A stretch of DNA of 13,695 nucleotides from Qipengyuania pelagi (GTDB taxonomy: Bacteria; Pseudomonadota; Alphaproteobacteria; Sphingomonadales; Sphingomonadaceae). Location: contig NZ_WTYD01000006.1 in NCBI RefSeq assembly GCF_009827295.1, positions 1 to 13,695 on the forward strand, read 5' to 3'. The notes under the pieces are model-generated. The model did not search any database and was not told the DNA's origin. It saw only the letters and a list, made by a program, of their open reading frames with translations. Position numbers and translations under genes: made by a program. This document shows positions 6,613-13,396 of this stretch, piece after piece; within the stretch, counting starts at the first letter, position 1, and each line of letters starts with the position of its first letter.

Positions 6613-6626
6613 ATATCAAGTGATAT
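6613..6626. promoter_or_regulatory. Palindromic operator candidate between peroxidase operon and tetR
   Basis: ATATCA-AG-TGATAT is a perfect 6-bp inverted repeat with a 2-base spacer in the 137-bp gap between the divergent catalase-like gene and the TetR gene. TetR-family repressors typically bind such symmetric sites in the shared promoter region and control both their own gene and the divergent operon. No convincing -35/-10 pair could be assigned on either strand, so the exact promoter overlap is unknown. Confidence 0.6.
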
Positions 6627-6675
6627 CTGAAAATTTGGTTCCGAAAATCAGGATTTTTGAGACGGATCGAGCACC

Positions 6676-7293
6676 ATGAGCGGCGAAACCACCACCAAAT
6701 CGCGTCGGCAAAGCCAGGCGGAAACACGCGCCAAGCTGATCAAATCGGCCGAGCGGCTGATGATCGCCCATTCCATCCCGGCACTTTCCGTGCGCCAGCT
6801 CTGCGCCGACGCCGGATTTACGCAAGGCGCCTTTTATTCGAACTTCGAGAGCAAGGAGTTGCTGCTGCTCGAAGTCATGGAAGGTCACTTGGCCGAACAG
6901 CGGGACCGACTGGAAGACCTCGCCGCCTCGATCCCGGAAGCCGATATCGACCAGGCCATGCAAACGCTTGCTGCGTGGCTAGCCGACATCCCCGATCGCC
7001 AGGCCTGGGCGGCGCTGGCGCTGGAATTGCAGCTCTATGCCTTTCGCAACCCGGAATTCCGCGCGCAGTACAAGGCTGCGGAGGCGCGTGTAACGGCCCA
7101 GTTCCGGGTTCTGATCGAAGGCCTGGCCGCCCAGTTTGGGCAGCCACTCCGCTTGCCCGCCGATGTCATCACCGAAACCTTGCTCATACTCTGGCATACC
7201 GCGGTCTTGCGATCGGGCGACGGCACCCAGCCGGAAGAAAGTTACGTGAAGGTCTTCAGGCAGATCATGTTCGGCGAACCGTCAGCCGGATAG
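6676..7293 (+). CDS. TetR/AcrR-family regulator of the peroxidase operon
   Basis: This encodes 205 residues, typical for the family. Residues about 13-60 form the TetR DNA-binding domain: AETRAKLIKSAERLMIAHSI for helix 1, then LSVRQLCADAGFTQGAFYSNF, the helix-turn-helix ending with the usual G-x-F/L-Y-x-x-F signature, and SKELLLLEVM. The C-terminal two thirds are the helical ligand-binding and dimerisation domain; its ligand is unknown. It is transcribed away from the catalase-like gene, with a perfect palindrome in between, so it probably represses the peroxidase operon and itself until a ligand, perhaps a fatty acid or hydroperoxide, releases it (inference). Only a weak purine-rich sequence (GACGGA) precedes the ATG at 6676. 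Its end nearly meets the convergent MscS gene, 26 bases away. Confidence 0.9.
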   Translation: MSGETTTKSRRQSQAETRAKLIKSAERLMIAHSIPALSVRQLCADAGFTQGAFYSNFESKELLLLEVMEGHLAEQRDRLEDLAASIPEADIDQAMQTLAAWLADIPDRQAWAALALELQLYAFRNPEFRAQYKAAEARVTAQFRVLIEGLAAQFGQPLRLPADVITETLLILWHTAVLRSGDGTQPEESYVKVFRQIMFGEPSAG

Positions 7294-7319
7294 CGTTGCG
7301 TGACCGCCACCATACCGCG

Positions 7320-8882
7320 TCACCCTTGCCCGGTTTCGTCCTTGCGCAGGTAAAGGGTCTGTGTCGGGAAGGCGAACCCGATGCCTGCCTGTTCCAATCG
7401 CTCGTAGATGTCGAGCATGAGATCGTTGCGGATTCTCAGGCTTTCGTCGAAATCGGCGGTCATGATGTAGGCAAAGGTTTCGATCGCCAGCGAGTCCGTT
7501 GCAAAATAACGTAATGTCGCCCGGCGCGGCTCCGGGGCGATGTGCTCGTTCTGTGCGAGCGCCTCTGCTATCAGGCCAATCCCTTCACGCAGCTTGGCCG
7601 CATCCAAGGCGTATTCGAGGCCGATCGTCTCGTTGAAGAGGAAACGTTCGCGCTTGGTATAGTTTTCGATCTGGCGTGAGGAAAAATCGCCATTGGGGAT
7701 CGTGACGACGGTTCGTTCCAGCGTCCTGATCCGGGTCGACCGCATCCCGATATCCTCGATCGTGCCGAGCACATCGCCGACCTTGCACACATCCCCGACC
7801 TGCACCGGCCGGTCGGCCAGCACGGATACGGTGCCGACCAGGTTCTCGACCGTCTTCTGTGCACCCAGCGCCAAGACCAGACCGCCGATGCCGAGCGCCG
7901 CCACACCAGCGGTGACATCGAAGCCGAGCGTGTCGAGGATGCCGAGCGCCCCCAGGACCAACAGTCCGGCCTTGATAACCCGGCGGGCAAAGACGATGAC
8001 AGACGCGCTCTGGTACCGCGCGCGCCGCGTCATGCGCAGCGACAGCCACCGGGCGAGCGCATCGACCAGGCGGAACAGGAACCACAGGAACACGATCCAC
8101 GCTGCAATGCCGAGATAGCGCAGCACGACCTGACGCGCGACGATCGAGATCGGCGCAGCGTCCGACCACAGCCGGAAACCGACGATGGTGACAACCAGCG
8201 CCAGCGGCGGCAGGGCGGCATCGAGGACCCGGTACACCGCCCCATCGCGCGAGAGGACCTGCCGCAGACCGAGCAGGACCAGCGCGGCCAGCAACCGGGT
8301 CGCGATGAAGACGGCGATCAATAGTCCCAGCAGCTTGACCCAATCCAGCGCAGGGGCACCGGCGACGATAGCCTCTTCTTCCGGGATCGCCTGCGGTTCG
8401 ATATCCGGGAGCGCCTGTAGCGTTTCCGCCGACAGCCGCCAGATGGCAGGCCCGTCCGTGCCGCTGCTCTGTGTCAGCAGGATGGGTATCTCGCCCCCGG
8501 CGAGTGTCCCGACCTGTTCGCGTGTCGGGCCGAGGCCATCGTCGAGCCGCCCGTTGGGCTCGTTGGCCAGTTCCTGATAGGTGGCGAGCGTCCCGCCCGC
8601 ATCGAGCGCAGCGCGCAGGCGCGGCACGACCTCTGCGCGATCCATACCGGCAGGCAGGTCGAGATAGGGATCGAGGGCACCAGGATCTTCGCTCGCCAGC
8701 ACGCCCAGCAGATTGGTCACGGTCGATCGCGGCGTTTCCCGCCCGAAGGGATCCATCGCCACCTGCGCCTCGGCGGCGTCCCCGGACGACGGAAGAATCG
8801 ACGTCGCGGCGAAAGCTGCGACGCCGCAAGTGAGCAGTACGGTTGCCAGCAAAGCGTGGAAAAAGGCGAGGATCTTACGCAT
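7320..8882 (-). CDS. MscS-family mechanosensitive ion channel
   Basis: The protein has 520 residues from the ATG at 8882. Residues 1-25 are a signal peptide (RKILAFFHALLATVLL, then AFA-A cleavage region). Residues about 45-175 are a periplasmic domain with acidic stretches. Hydrophobic helices follow near 182-207, 225-239, 253-272 and 296-318, and the pore-lining MscS helix runs at about 320-352 (FDVTAGVAALGIGGLVLALG, then AQKTVENLVG). The cytosolic MscS beta domain comes next (VQVGDVCKVGDVLGTIEDIG and ERTVVTIPNGDFSSRQIENY), then the alpha/beta tail. It is larger than the 286-residue E. coli MscS, resembling extended MscS-like proteins. Such channels open under membrane tension and release solutes in hypo-osmotic shock. 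A longer reading from a TTG at 8921 is possible, but the ATG gives a clean signal peptide. It is convergent with the upstream TetR gene and appears to be a single transcription unit. Confidence 0.92.
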   Translation of the reverse strand: MRKILAFFHALLATVLLTCGVAAFAATSILPSSGDAAEAQVAMDPFGRETPRSTVTNLLGVLASEDPGALDPYLDLPAGMDRAEVVPRLRAALDAGGTLATYQELANEPNGRLDDGLGPTREQVGTLAGGEIPILLTQSSGTDGPAIWRLSAETLQALPDIEPQAIPEEEAIVAGAPALDWVKLLGLLIAVFIATRLLAALVLLGLRQVLSRDGAVYRVLDAALPPLALVVTIVGFRLWSDAAPISIVARQVVLRYLGIAAWIVFLWFLFRLVDALARWLSLRMTRRARYQSASVIVFARRVIKAGLLVLGALGILDTLGFDVTAGVAALGIGGLVLALGAQKTVENLVGTVSVLADRPVQVGDVCKVGDVLGTIEDIGMRSTRIRTLERTVVTIPNGDFSSRQIENYTKRERFLFNETIGLEYALDAAKLREGIGLIAEALAQNEHIAPEPRRATLRYFATDSLAIETFAYIMTADFDESLRIRNDLMLDIYERLEQAGIGFAFPTQTLYLRKDETGQG

Positions 8883-9124
8883 TTTGGGGGAATGTTTGGC
8901 GCGCGAGTGGCGGTTTTTCAACAGCAGACGTGCTCACCATTGTAGTACAGGTAACTTCCTGCGCTGGAGAGCTGTCCTGTTTGCCCGAGCAGGCGGGTAG
9001 GACACGCGCGCGCCTCCAGCGTCAGATATCGAGGCACAGCAAGAAACCGAAGTCGTAGCATATGGCTCGTTCGCGTTCAGCGTGATCAGTATTGCGTAGC
9101 GGCTATCGGTTTGGGCGGTTTGCT

Positions 9125-9739
9125 TCAAGGCCACAGCGCGCGCAAAACCTCGTCCACCAACGCGTCTTGCGCCTGCGCGTCCACCTCTCCCGACCGCATT
9201 GTCGCGGCCAGCCGTCCTTCGGTGGCCAGATGCGCCAGTCCGTGCGCGGGGACGATGGCGGCGATCAGGCGCGGATCCAGTCGCTCGAACTCGGGGGTCG
9301 GCACGCCGAGGCCGCGTGTTCCGGCAGCGGCGGCGGCGAGCGGGCGCATCGCCCGATAGACCGCAGCCCGCAGGTCATCGTCCTCCAATTCGATCAAGTC
9401 GGTGCGGCCCATCAGGCGGAAACGGCCCGTGTTGTCGCGCGCGAACCTAACATAGACGGCGGTCAGCGCGCGCAGCGCCGCGTTGCCTTCCAGCCCCTCT
9501 GCCGCGCCTGCCAGTTGCTTGCCCAGTGCCTCGTAACTGCGCCGCGCCACCTGCGTCAGCAAGCCCGCCATGCTGCCGAAATGATGCGTTGGCGCGCCGG
9601 GGGATACGCCCGCCTTGCGCGCTGCCTTGCGCAGCGTGAAGCCTTCCACGCCTTCTGCGGCGATGATCTCTTCCGCGGCGGAAATCAGCGCGCTGCGCAG
9701 GTCGCCATGATGATAGCTGTCGCGTTTCGTCTTGGTCAT
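9125..9739 (-). CDS. TetR/AcrR-family regulator with WHG-type C-terminal domain
   Basis: This encodes 204 residues. The opening DSYHHGDLRSALISAAEEII, followed by FTLRKAARKAGVSPGAPTHHF (the helix-turn-helix) and GSMAGLLTQVA, is the hallmark of the TetR subgroup whose C-terminal domain is called WHG. Residues about 80-200 form that helical ligand-binding domain (RFARDNTGRFRLMG, later AHGLAHLATEG). It is divergent from the FAD monooxygenase, with 130 bases between the start codons and two operator-like repeats in the gap, one of them about 20 bases from its own start. This strongly suggests it represses both itself and the monooxygenase, responding to a small hydrophobic compound (inference). 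No clear ribosome site beyond a weak GGCA/GAGG context is seen before the ATG. Confidence 0.9.
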   Translation of the reverse strand: MTKTKRDSYHHGDLRSALISAAEEIIAAEGVEGFTLRKAARKAGVSPGAPTHHFGSMAGLLTQVARRSYEALGKQLAGAAEGLEGNAALRALTAVYVRFARDNTGRFRLMGRTDLIELEDDDLRAAVYRAMRPLAAAAAGTRGLGVPTPEFERLDPRLIAAIVPAHGLAHLATEGRLAATMRSGEVDAQAQDALVDEVLRALWP

Positions 9740-9759
9740 GAGGGCAATCTGGCACGCAA

Positions 9760-9811
9760 TCTAAACAGTGTCTAGACAAAAAGCGCGCGAGGTATCTATA
9801 CAGTGTTCATA
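9760..9811. promoter_or_regulatory. Twin TetR operator-like repeats over monooxygenase promoter
   Basis: Two direct copies of TCTAWACAGTGT lie 35 bases apart, beginning at 9760 and 9795. The first sits in TCTAAACAGTGTCTAGA (9760-9776), a 17-bp imperfect palindrome matching its own reverse complement at 14 positions; the second keeps the ACAGTGT core with weaker flanks. TGTCTAGACA (9769-9778) is also a perfect palindrome. A plausible plus-strand promoter, TAGACA at 9773-9778 and TATACA at 9797-9802 with an 18-base spacer, is overlapped at both boxes by the repeats, as expected for a repressor blocking RNA polymerase. Confidence 0.65.
9773..9802 (+). promoter_or_regulatory. Predicted sigma70-type promoter of the monooxygenase
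   Basis: TAGACA (five of six bases of the -35 consensus) at 9773-9778 and TATACA (four of six of -10) at 9797-9802 are separated by 18 bases. Transcription would begin about 60 bases before the monooxygenase ATG. The call rests on consensus match and position only. Confidence 0.45.
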
Positions 9812-9869
9812 TCGATTCGGATGCAGGGGCTTTTCGCCCCTCACCCCCGACAGGAAGGATACAGCAATC

Positions 9870-11027
9870 ATGACCCAACGCGCCCTTATCGTCGGCCTCG
9901 GCATCGCCGGAATGGCCAGCGCCATCGCGCTAAAGAAAGCCGGGTGGGAACCCGTCATCGTCGAACGCGCGCCTGAGCGGCGGACAGGCGGCTATTTCAT
10001 CGGCCTTCAGGATGCGGGCAAACATGCGGCGGAAAGGCTGGGCGTGCTGCCCGGCATCCATATCCGCACGCCCGAAGCCTCGCCGAATTGGCACATGACG
10101 AAAGACGGCGGACGTGTGCGCGTAGCCGGGTTCGCCGACCAGCCGACCCGGCCTGCCACGCTGCTGCGCGGTGATATCGAAGAAGGGTTGTGGAACGGCG
10201 TCGACGGGCAGGTCGAAATCCGGTTCGGCACAAGCCCCGTGGCCATTGTTGAGCGCGCGGACGGCGTCGATGTGACGCTGGATACGAAAGACGGCAGTTC
10301 AACGATCGAGCGCTTCGACCTGGTGATCGGTGCCGATGGCCTGCGCTTCACCGTGCGCAAGCTGGTGTTCGGCCCGCAAGAGAAGTTCATGCATTCGCTG
10401 GATGCGGTGATCTGCGCTTATCAGCTAGAAGAACAGATGGAGACATTCCGCCAGCGCGACGGAGTAATCCTCAATCAGGATAAACGCTCGCTCTGGGTCT
10501 TCCCGCTGCAGGATCATACGCCGACGGCGTTCTTTGCCTATCGCACCAAGGATGTAGATGCGCAGTTCGAACGGCCTGCGGTGGAAACGCTGCGCGATGT
10601 CTTTGCCGATATGGAGCCCCACTCCATCGTGGAGGAAGCGCTGGAGGATCTGTCCAACGCGCCCGACTATCTGTTCGATTCGGTCCACACGGTGGAGATG
10701 GACCGCTGGCACAAGAGCCGCGTGGTGCTGGTGGGGGACAGCGCATGGTGCCTCACGCTGTTTTCCGGCATGGGCGCGACAGCCGGGTTGATGGGCGGGC
10801 AGCAACTGGGTGAAGCCCTTGCCGCTCAGAACGGCAATGTGCCCGCCGCGCTGAAAAGTTGGGAAGGGGCTTGCGCCCCTACATTGAAAAACAGCGCAAG
10901 ACCGTGTGGCTCAAATCGCAGATGTTCGTGCCATCGAACGGGTTTTTCTTCGTCCTGCGCCGACTGGTCTTGCGCTTCGGCGGGCGTTATCTCGCGAAGC
11001 TTTCAGCAGTGCATCAGTCGCCGGTAG
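9870..11027 (+). CDS. FAD-dependent monooxygenase, frameshifted near the C terminus
   Basis: The ATG at 9870 follows GGAAGGA at a good distance. The product is a group A flavoprotein hydroxylase of the PHBH/TetX-like fold. Residues 5-33 form the dinucleotide-binding GxGxxG motif (IVGLGIAGMASAIALKKAG, then Glu32 for ribose). The DG motif is DLVIGADGLRFTVR near 150-163, and the GD motif is VVLVGDSAWCLTLFSGMGAT near 287-306. These enzymes use NAD(P)H and O2 to hydroxylate aromatic or antibiotic-like substrates in the cytosol; the substrate here is unknown. After Trp-Glu at about 10864 the frame turns to unrelated Cys/Ser/Arg-rich sequence and stops at 11027. In the -1 frame the natural ending continues (GLRPYIEKQRKTVWLK, later FGGRYLAKLSAVHQSPVDK) to a TAA at 11033-11035. 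One base therefore appears missing near the GGGG run at 10865-10869; a repaired protein would have about 388 residues. Catalytic motifs precede the lesion. Confidence 0.85.
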   Translation: MTQRALIVGLGIAGMASAIALKKAGWEPVIVERAPERRTGGYFIGLQDAGKHAAERLGVLPGIHIRTPEASPNWHMTKDGGRVRVAGFADQPTRPATLLRGDIEEGLWNGVDGQVEIRFGTSPVAIVERADGVDVTLDTKDGSSTIERFDLVIGADGLRFTVRKLVFGPQEKFMHSLDAVICAYQLEEQMETFRQRDGVILNQDKRSLWVFPLQDHTPTAFFAYRTKDVDAQFERPAVETLRDVFADMEPHSIVEEALEDLSNAPDYLFDSVHTVEMDRWHKSRVVLVGDSAWCLTLFSGMGATAGLMGGQQLGEALAAQNGNVPAALKSWEGACAPTLKNSARPCGSNRRCSCHRTGFSSSCADWSCASAGVISRSFQQCISRR

Positions 11028-11158
11028 ACAAGTAATCGGTCTTAAATCTGCACGGATGGATGTCCGCTTCAACTCAAATCATGTTCAAAACCGGACAGAC
11101 CGCTAGCGGCCCAGAAGCTGCCATTGAGACTTTCTTAAATCGTATGACTGGAATTGGG

Positions 11159-11175
11159 CCGGAGCACGAACCCGC
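11159..11175 (+). repeat. Left 17-bp inverted repeat of the IS91-like element
   Basis: This copy matches the right copy in reverse complement at 16 of 17 positions. It is followed at once by a small hairpin, CCCGC at 11171-11175 with GCGGG at 11179-11183, so the left end can fold, as expected for a rolling-circle terminus. Confidence 0.6.
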
Positions 11176-11280
11176 TGCGCGGGAGGGGTGCTGGCGGAGG
11201 GGGTGAAGTAGAACGACAGGCGTAGCGCGGGGACTGATCAAGGCCGAACATTCCGGCTCCTTCAACTGAGGAGTCGAGCG

Positions 11281-12198
11281 ATGAACGATCTTGTACCGGT
11301 TATTCCAGCCACTCCGGTCAGCCCGCTGCGTCAGCGGCTGATCGACGATATGACCATGCGGCACTTCAGCCGCGAGACGCAGCGTAATTATGTCCGCGAC
11401 GTGGGGCGGTTCGCCGCCTTCCTTGGGCGTCCTCCCGATACGGCGACATCGGAAGATCTGCGCCGCTTCCAGGTCGAGCAGCGTGAAGCAGGCATGCCCA
11501 TACCAACCATGAACAGCGTGGTTTCGGCACTGCGCTTCTTCTTCACCCATACACTCGACCGGCCTGACCTTGCCCGGCGGCTCGTTCGCATGAAGCAGAT
11601 GCGCAAGCTGCCGGTGGTGCTGAGCAGGGATGAAGTTGTCCGGCTGCTGGGCGCGACCACCTGCCTCAAGCACCAAGCCGCATTGTCGGTCGCCTATGGC
11701 GCCGGTCTGCGCGTGGGCGAAGTGGCGATGCTCAAGGTGCGCGACGTGGACAGCGAGCGGATGCTGCTCCGGGTCGAACGCGGCAAAGGCGGCCAGTATC
11801 GCAATGCCATGCTGCCTGCCGATCTGCTCACCCTGCTGCGGCAATGGTGGAAGCTGGGCCGTGAGCAAGGCGTGATGCACCATGATGGCTGGCTGTTCCC
11901 TGGCCTGCATGCCATGAAGCCGATCAGCACAAGGCAACTGCACCGCATTGTCGTCGAGGCGGCACAGGCTGCAGGGATCGCCAAGCGCGTCAGCCCGCAC
12001 ACGCTGCGCCACAGCTTTGCTACCCACCTGCTCGAAGACGGCATCGATATCCGCATCATCCAGGCATTGCTCGGCCATGCCAAGCTGGAGAACACCGCCT
12101 TCTACACCAGGGTCGCAACCAGAACAATGCATGCGGTGACCAGTCCGCTCGACAAGCTAGGCATGTTCCTGCCCAGTGAGGGGACACCACCGGGCTGA
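11281..12198 (+). CDS. Tyrosine recombinase (XerC/D-like) of the IS91-like element
   Basis: This 305-residue protein has a SAM-like core-binding domain at about 15-105 (MRHFSRETQRNYVRDVGRFA) and a full catalytic domain at 110-290. All active-site residues of tyrosine recombinases are present: Arg144 in YGAGLRVGE, Lys169 in ERGKGGQYR, His240 and Arg243 in SPHTLRHSFATHL, His266 in LLGHAKLEN and nucleophile Tyr275 in AFYTRV. The ATG at 11281 is preceded by a GAGGAG ribosome site. Its 3' end overlaps the transposase start by 23 bases, so the two are coupled. In this IS91 subgroup the recombinase is thought to assist the transposase, perhaps by resolving or circularising intermediates, but its role is not well established. 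This copy appears functional, in contrast to the integrase stub at 1069-1227. Confidence 0.93.
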   Translation: MNDLVPVIPATPVSPLRQRLIDDMTMRHFSRETQRNYVRDVGRFAAFLGRPPDTATSEDLRRFQVEQREAGMPIPTMNSVVSALRFFFTHTLDRPDLARRLVRMKQMRKLPVVLSRDEVVRLLGATTCLKHQAALSVAYGAGLRVGEVAMLKVRDVDSERMLLRVERGKGGQYRNAMLPADLLTLLRQWWKLGREQGVMHHDGWLFPGLHAMKPISTRQLHRIVVEAAQAAGIAKRVSPHTLRHSFATHLLEDGIDIRIIQALLGHAKLENTAFYTRVATRTMHAVTSPLDKLGMFLPSEGTPPG

Positions 12199-13396
12199 AC
12201 TGGTGCGCACCTCGTTCGAGGTCGCTGACATCTTCTGCGCTACTGGTCCAGCATACCGGGCCACCCATGCAGGACATCTGAGCCTGCAGCAGCTCAAGGT
12301 CATGTCAGCGATCGAGCATTGCCGGACCGCTGCGCTGGGCGGCCATGTCGAGGCCTGCGCCTGTTGCGGGCACTGGCGGATCGCCTACAACTCGTGTCGT
12401 AACCGGCACTGCCCCAGGTGCCAGGGCGGTGCGGCGCGCACATGGCTGGCAGCGCGCGAAGCCGATCTGCTGCCGGTCGGATACTTCCACGTCGTGTTTA
12501 CCCTGCCGGCCGAGGTTGCCGCCATTGCCTTTACCAACAAGGCGCTGGTCTATGATCTGCTGTTCAAGGCTGCGGCAGAGACCATGATGACGATTGCGTC
12601 CGACCCGAAGCACCTCGGCGCAAAGATCGGCATCACCGCCGTGCTTCACACATGGGGATCGGCCATGACGCATCATCCGCATGTCCACATGATCGTCCCG
12701 GGTGGCGGTATTACGCCCGATGGCAAGCGATGGATATCGTCACGCCCGGCCTTCCTGCTGCCGGTGCGGGTGCTGGGTGCCTTGTTCCGCCGCCTGTTCC
12801 TCACCCGACTGATGGCGCTGCATAATGCGGGCAGGCTCGCTTTCTTCGGCAAGTTGACCGGGCTGACTGATCGGCGGACGTTTCTCAAGCACCTCTCACC
12901 AGTGCGCAAGAAGCGCTGGGTGGTCTACACCAAGCCGCCCTTCGCCGGACCCGAAGCGGTGCTCGCCTATCTCTCGCGCTACACTCACCGCGTCGCCATA
13001 TCGAACAGTCGCCTGATCCGGTTCGATGGCCAAGATGTCATCTTCCGCTACAAAGACTATCGTCGAGACGGCACCGACCGCCAGCAGGTCATGACGCTGC
13101 CCGCCGACGAGTTCATCCGCCGGTTCCTGCTCCATGTCCTGCCAACCGGCTTCCACCGTATCCGCCATTACGGCCTGCTCGCTGGTGCCACGCACAAGGC
13201 CAATATCGCGCTCGCCCGCAAACTGCTGGAGGTCGCGCCACCTCCAGAAGATGAGATCACCGATGAGCCAGAAGATTACCGCCCGCCGTGCCCACATTGC
13301 GGCGGGCACATGATCGTCATCGAGACCTTTGCGCGCTGGCAGCAACCACGCGCGCCGCCATCCTCCATACCGCCCATCCGGAAATTTGCGCCATGA
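12176..13396 (+). CDS. IS91-family Y2 HUH transposase
   Basis: The product has 406 residues from a GTG at 12176; another GTG (VRTSFEVADIF) a few codons later is an alternative start. Residues about 55-85 hold a zinc-binding domain (CACCGHWRIAYNSC, then RNRHCPRCQG). The HUH metal-binding motif is THHPHVHMIVPGGG, with His169-Val-His171, and the catalytic pair is Tyr265 and Tyr269 in AYLSRYTHRVAIS, the Y-x-x-x-Y of Y2 transposases. A second CxxC-x2-H group (CPHCGGH, 372-378) lies near the C terminus. These enzymes nick one DNA strand at the element's origin, bind covalently through tyrosine and drive rolling-circle transposition, often carrying adjacent DNA. All catalytic residues are present. 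The start overlaps the recombinase gene, giving translational coupling. Confidence 0.93.
   Translation: MRGHHRAELVRTSFEVADIFCATGPAYRATHAGHLSLQQLKVMSAIEHCRTAALGGHVEACACCGHWRIAYNSCRNRHCPRCQGGAARTWLAAREADLLPVGYFHVVFTLPAEVAAIAFTNKALVYDLLFKAAAETMMTIASDPKHLGAKIGITAVLHTWGSAMTHHPHVHMIVPGGGITPDGKRWISSRPAFLLPVRVLGALFRRLFLTRLMALHNAGRLAFFGKLTGLTDRRTFLKHLSPVRKKRWVVYTKPPFAGPEAVLAYLSRYTHRVAISNSRLIRFDGQDVIFRYKDYRRDGTDRQQVMTLPADEFIRRFLLHVLPTGFHRIRHYGLLAGATHKANIALARKLLEVAPPPEDEITDEPEDYRPPCPHCGGHMIVIETFARWQQPRAPPSSIPPIRKFAP

Noticed and set aside
5294..6679. Plus-strand open frame of 461 codons
   Set aside because: It is a shadow of the catalase-like gene on the other strand, a common effect of high GC content; there is no ribosome site or recognisable domain.
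7585..8829. Minus-strand open frame of 414 codons
   Set aside because: It is an arginine/glycine-rich out-of-frame reading of the MscS gene.
9768..9869. Longer N terminus for the monooxygenase from an ATG-like start at 9768
   Set aside because: The added residues would cover the operator and promoter region; the ATG at 9870 has a GGAAGGA ribosome site and puts the FAD-binding motif at the expected position.
10855..10875. Programmed -1 frameshifting in the monooxygenase
   Set aside because: The direction fits, but the GAA-GGG-GCT codon context does not give a slippery heptamer and no downstream structure stands out; a one-base deletion or sequencing error is simpler.
11074..12132. Minus-strand open frame of 352 codons
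   Set aside because: It is antisense to the tyrosine recombinase, which has every catalytic residue.
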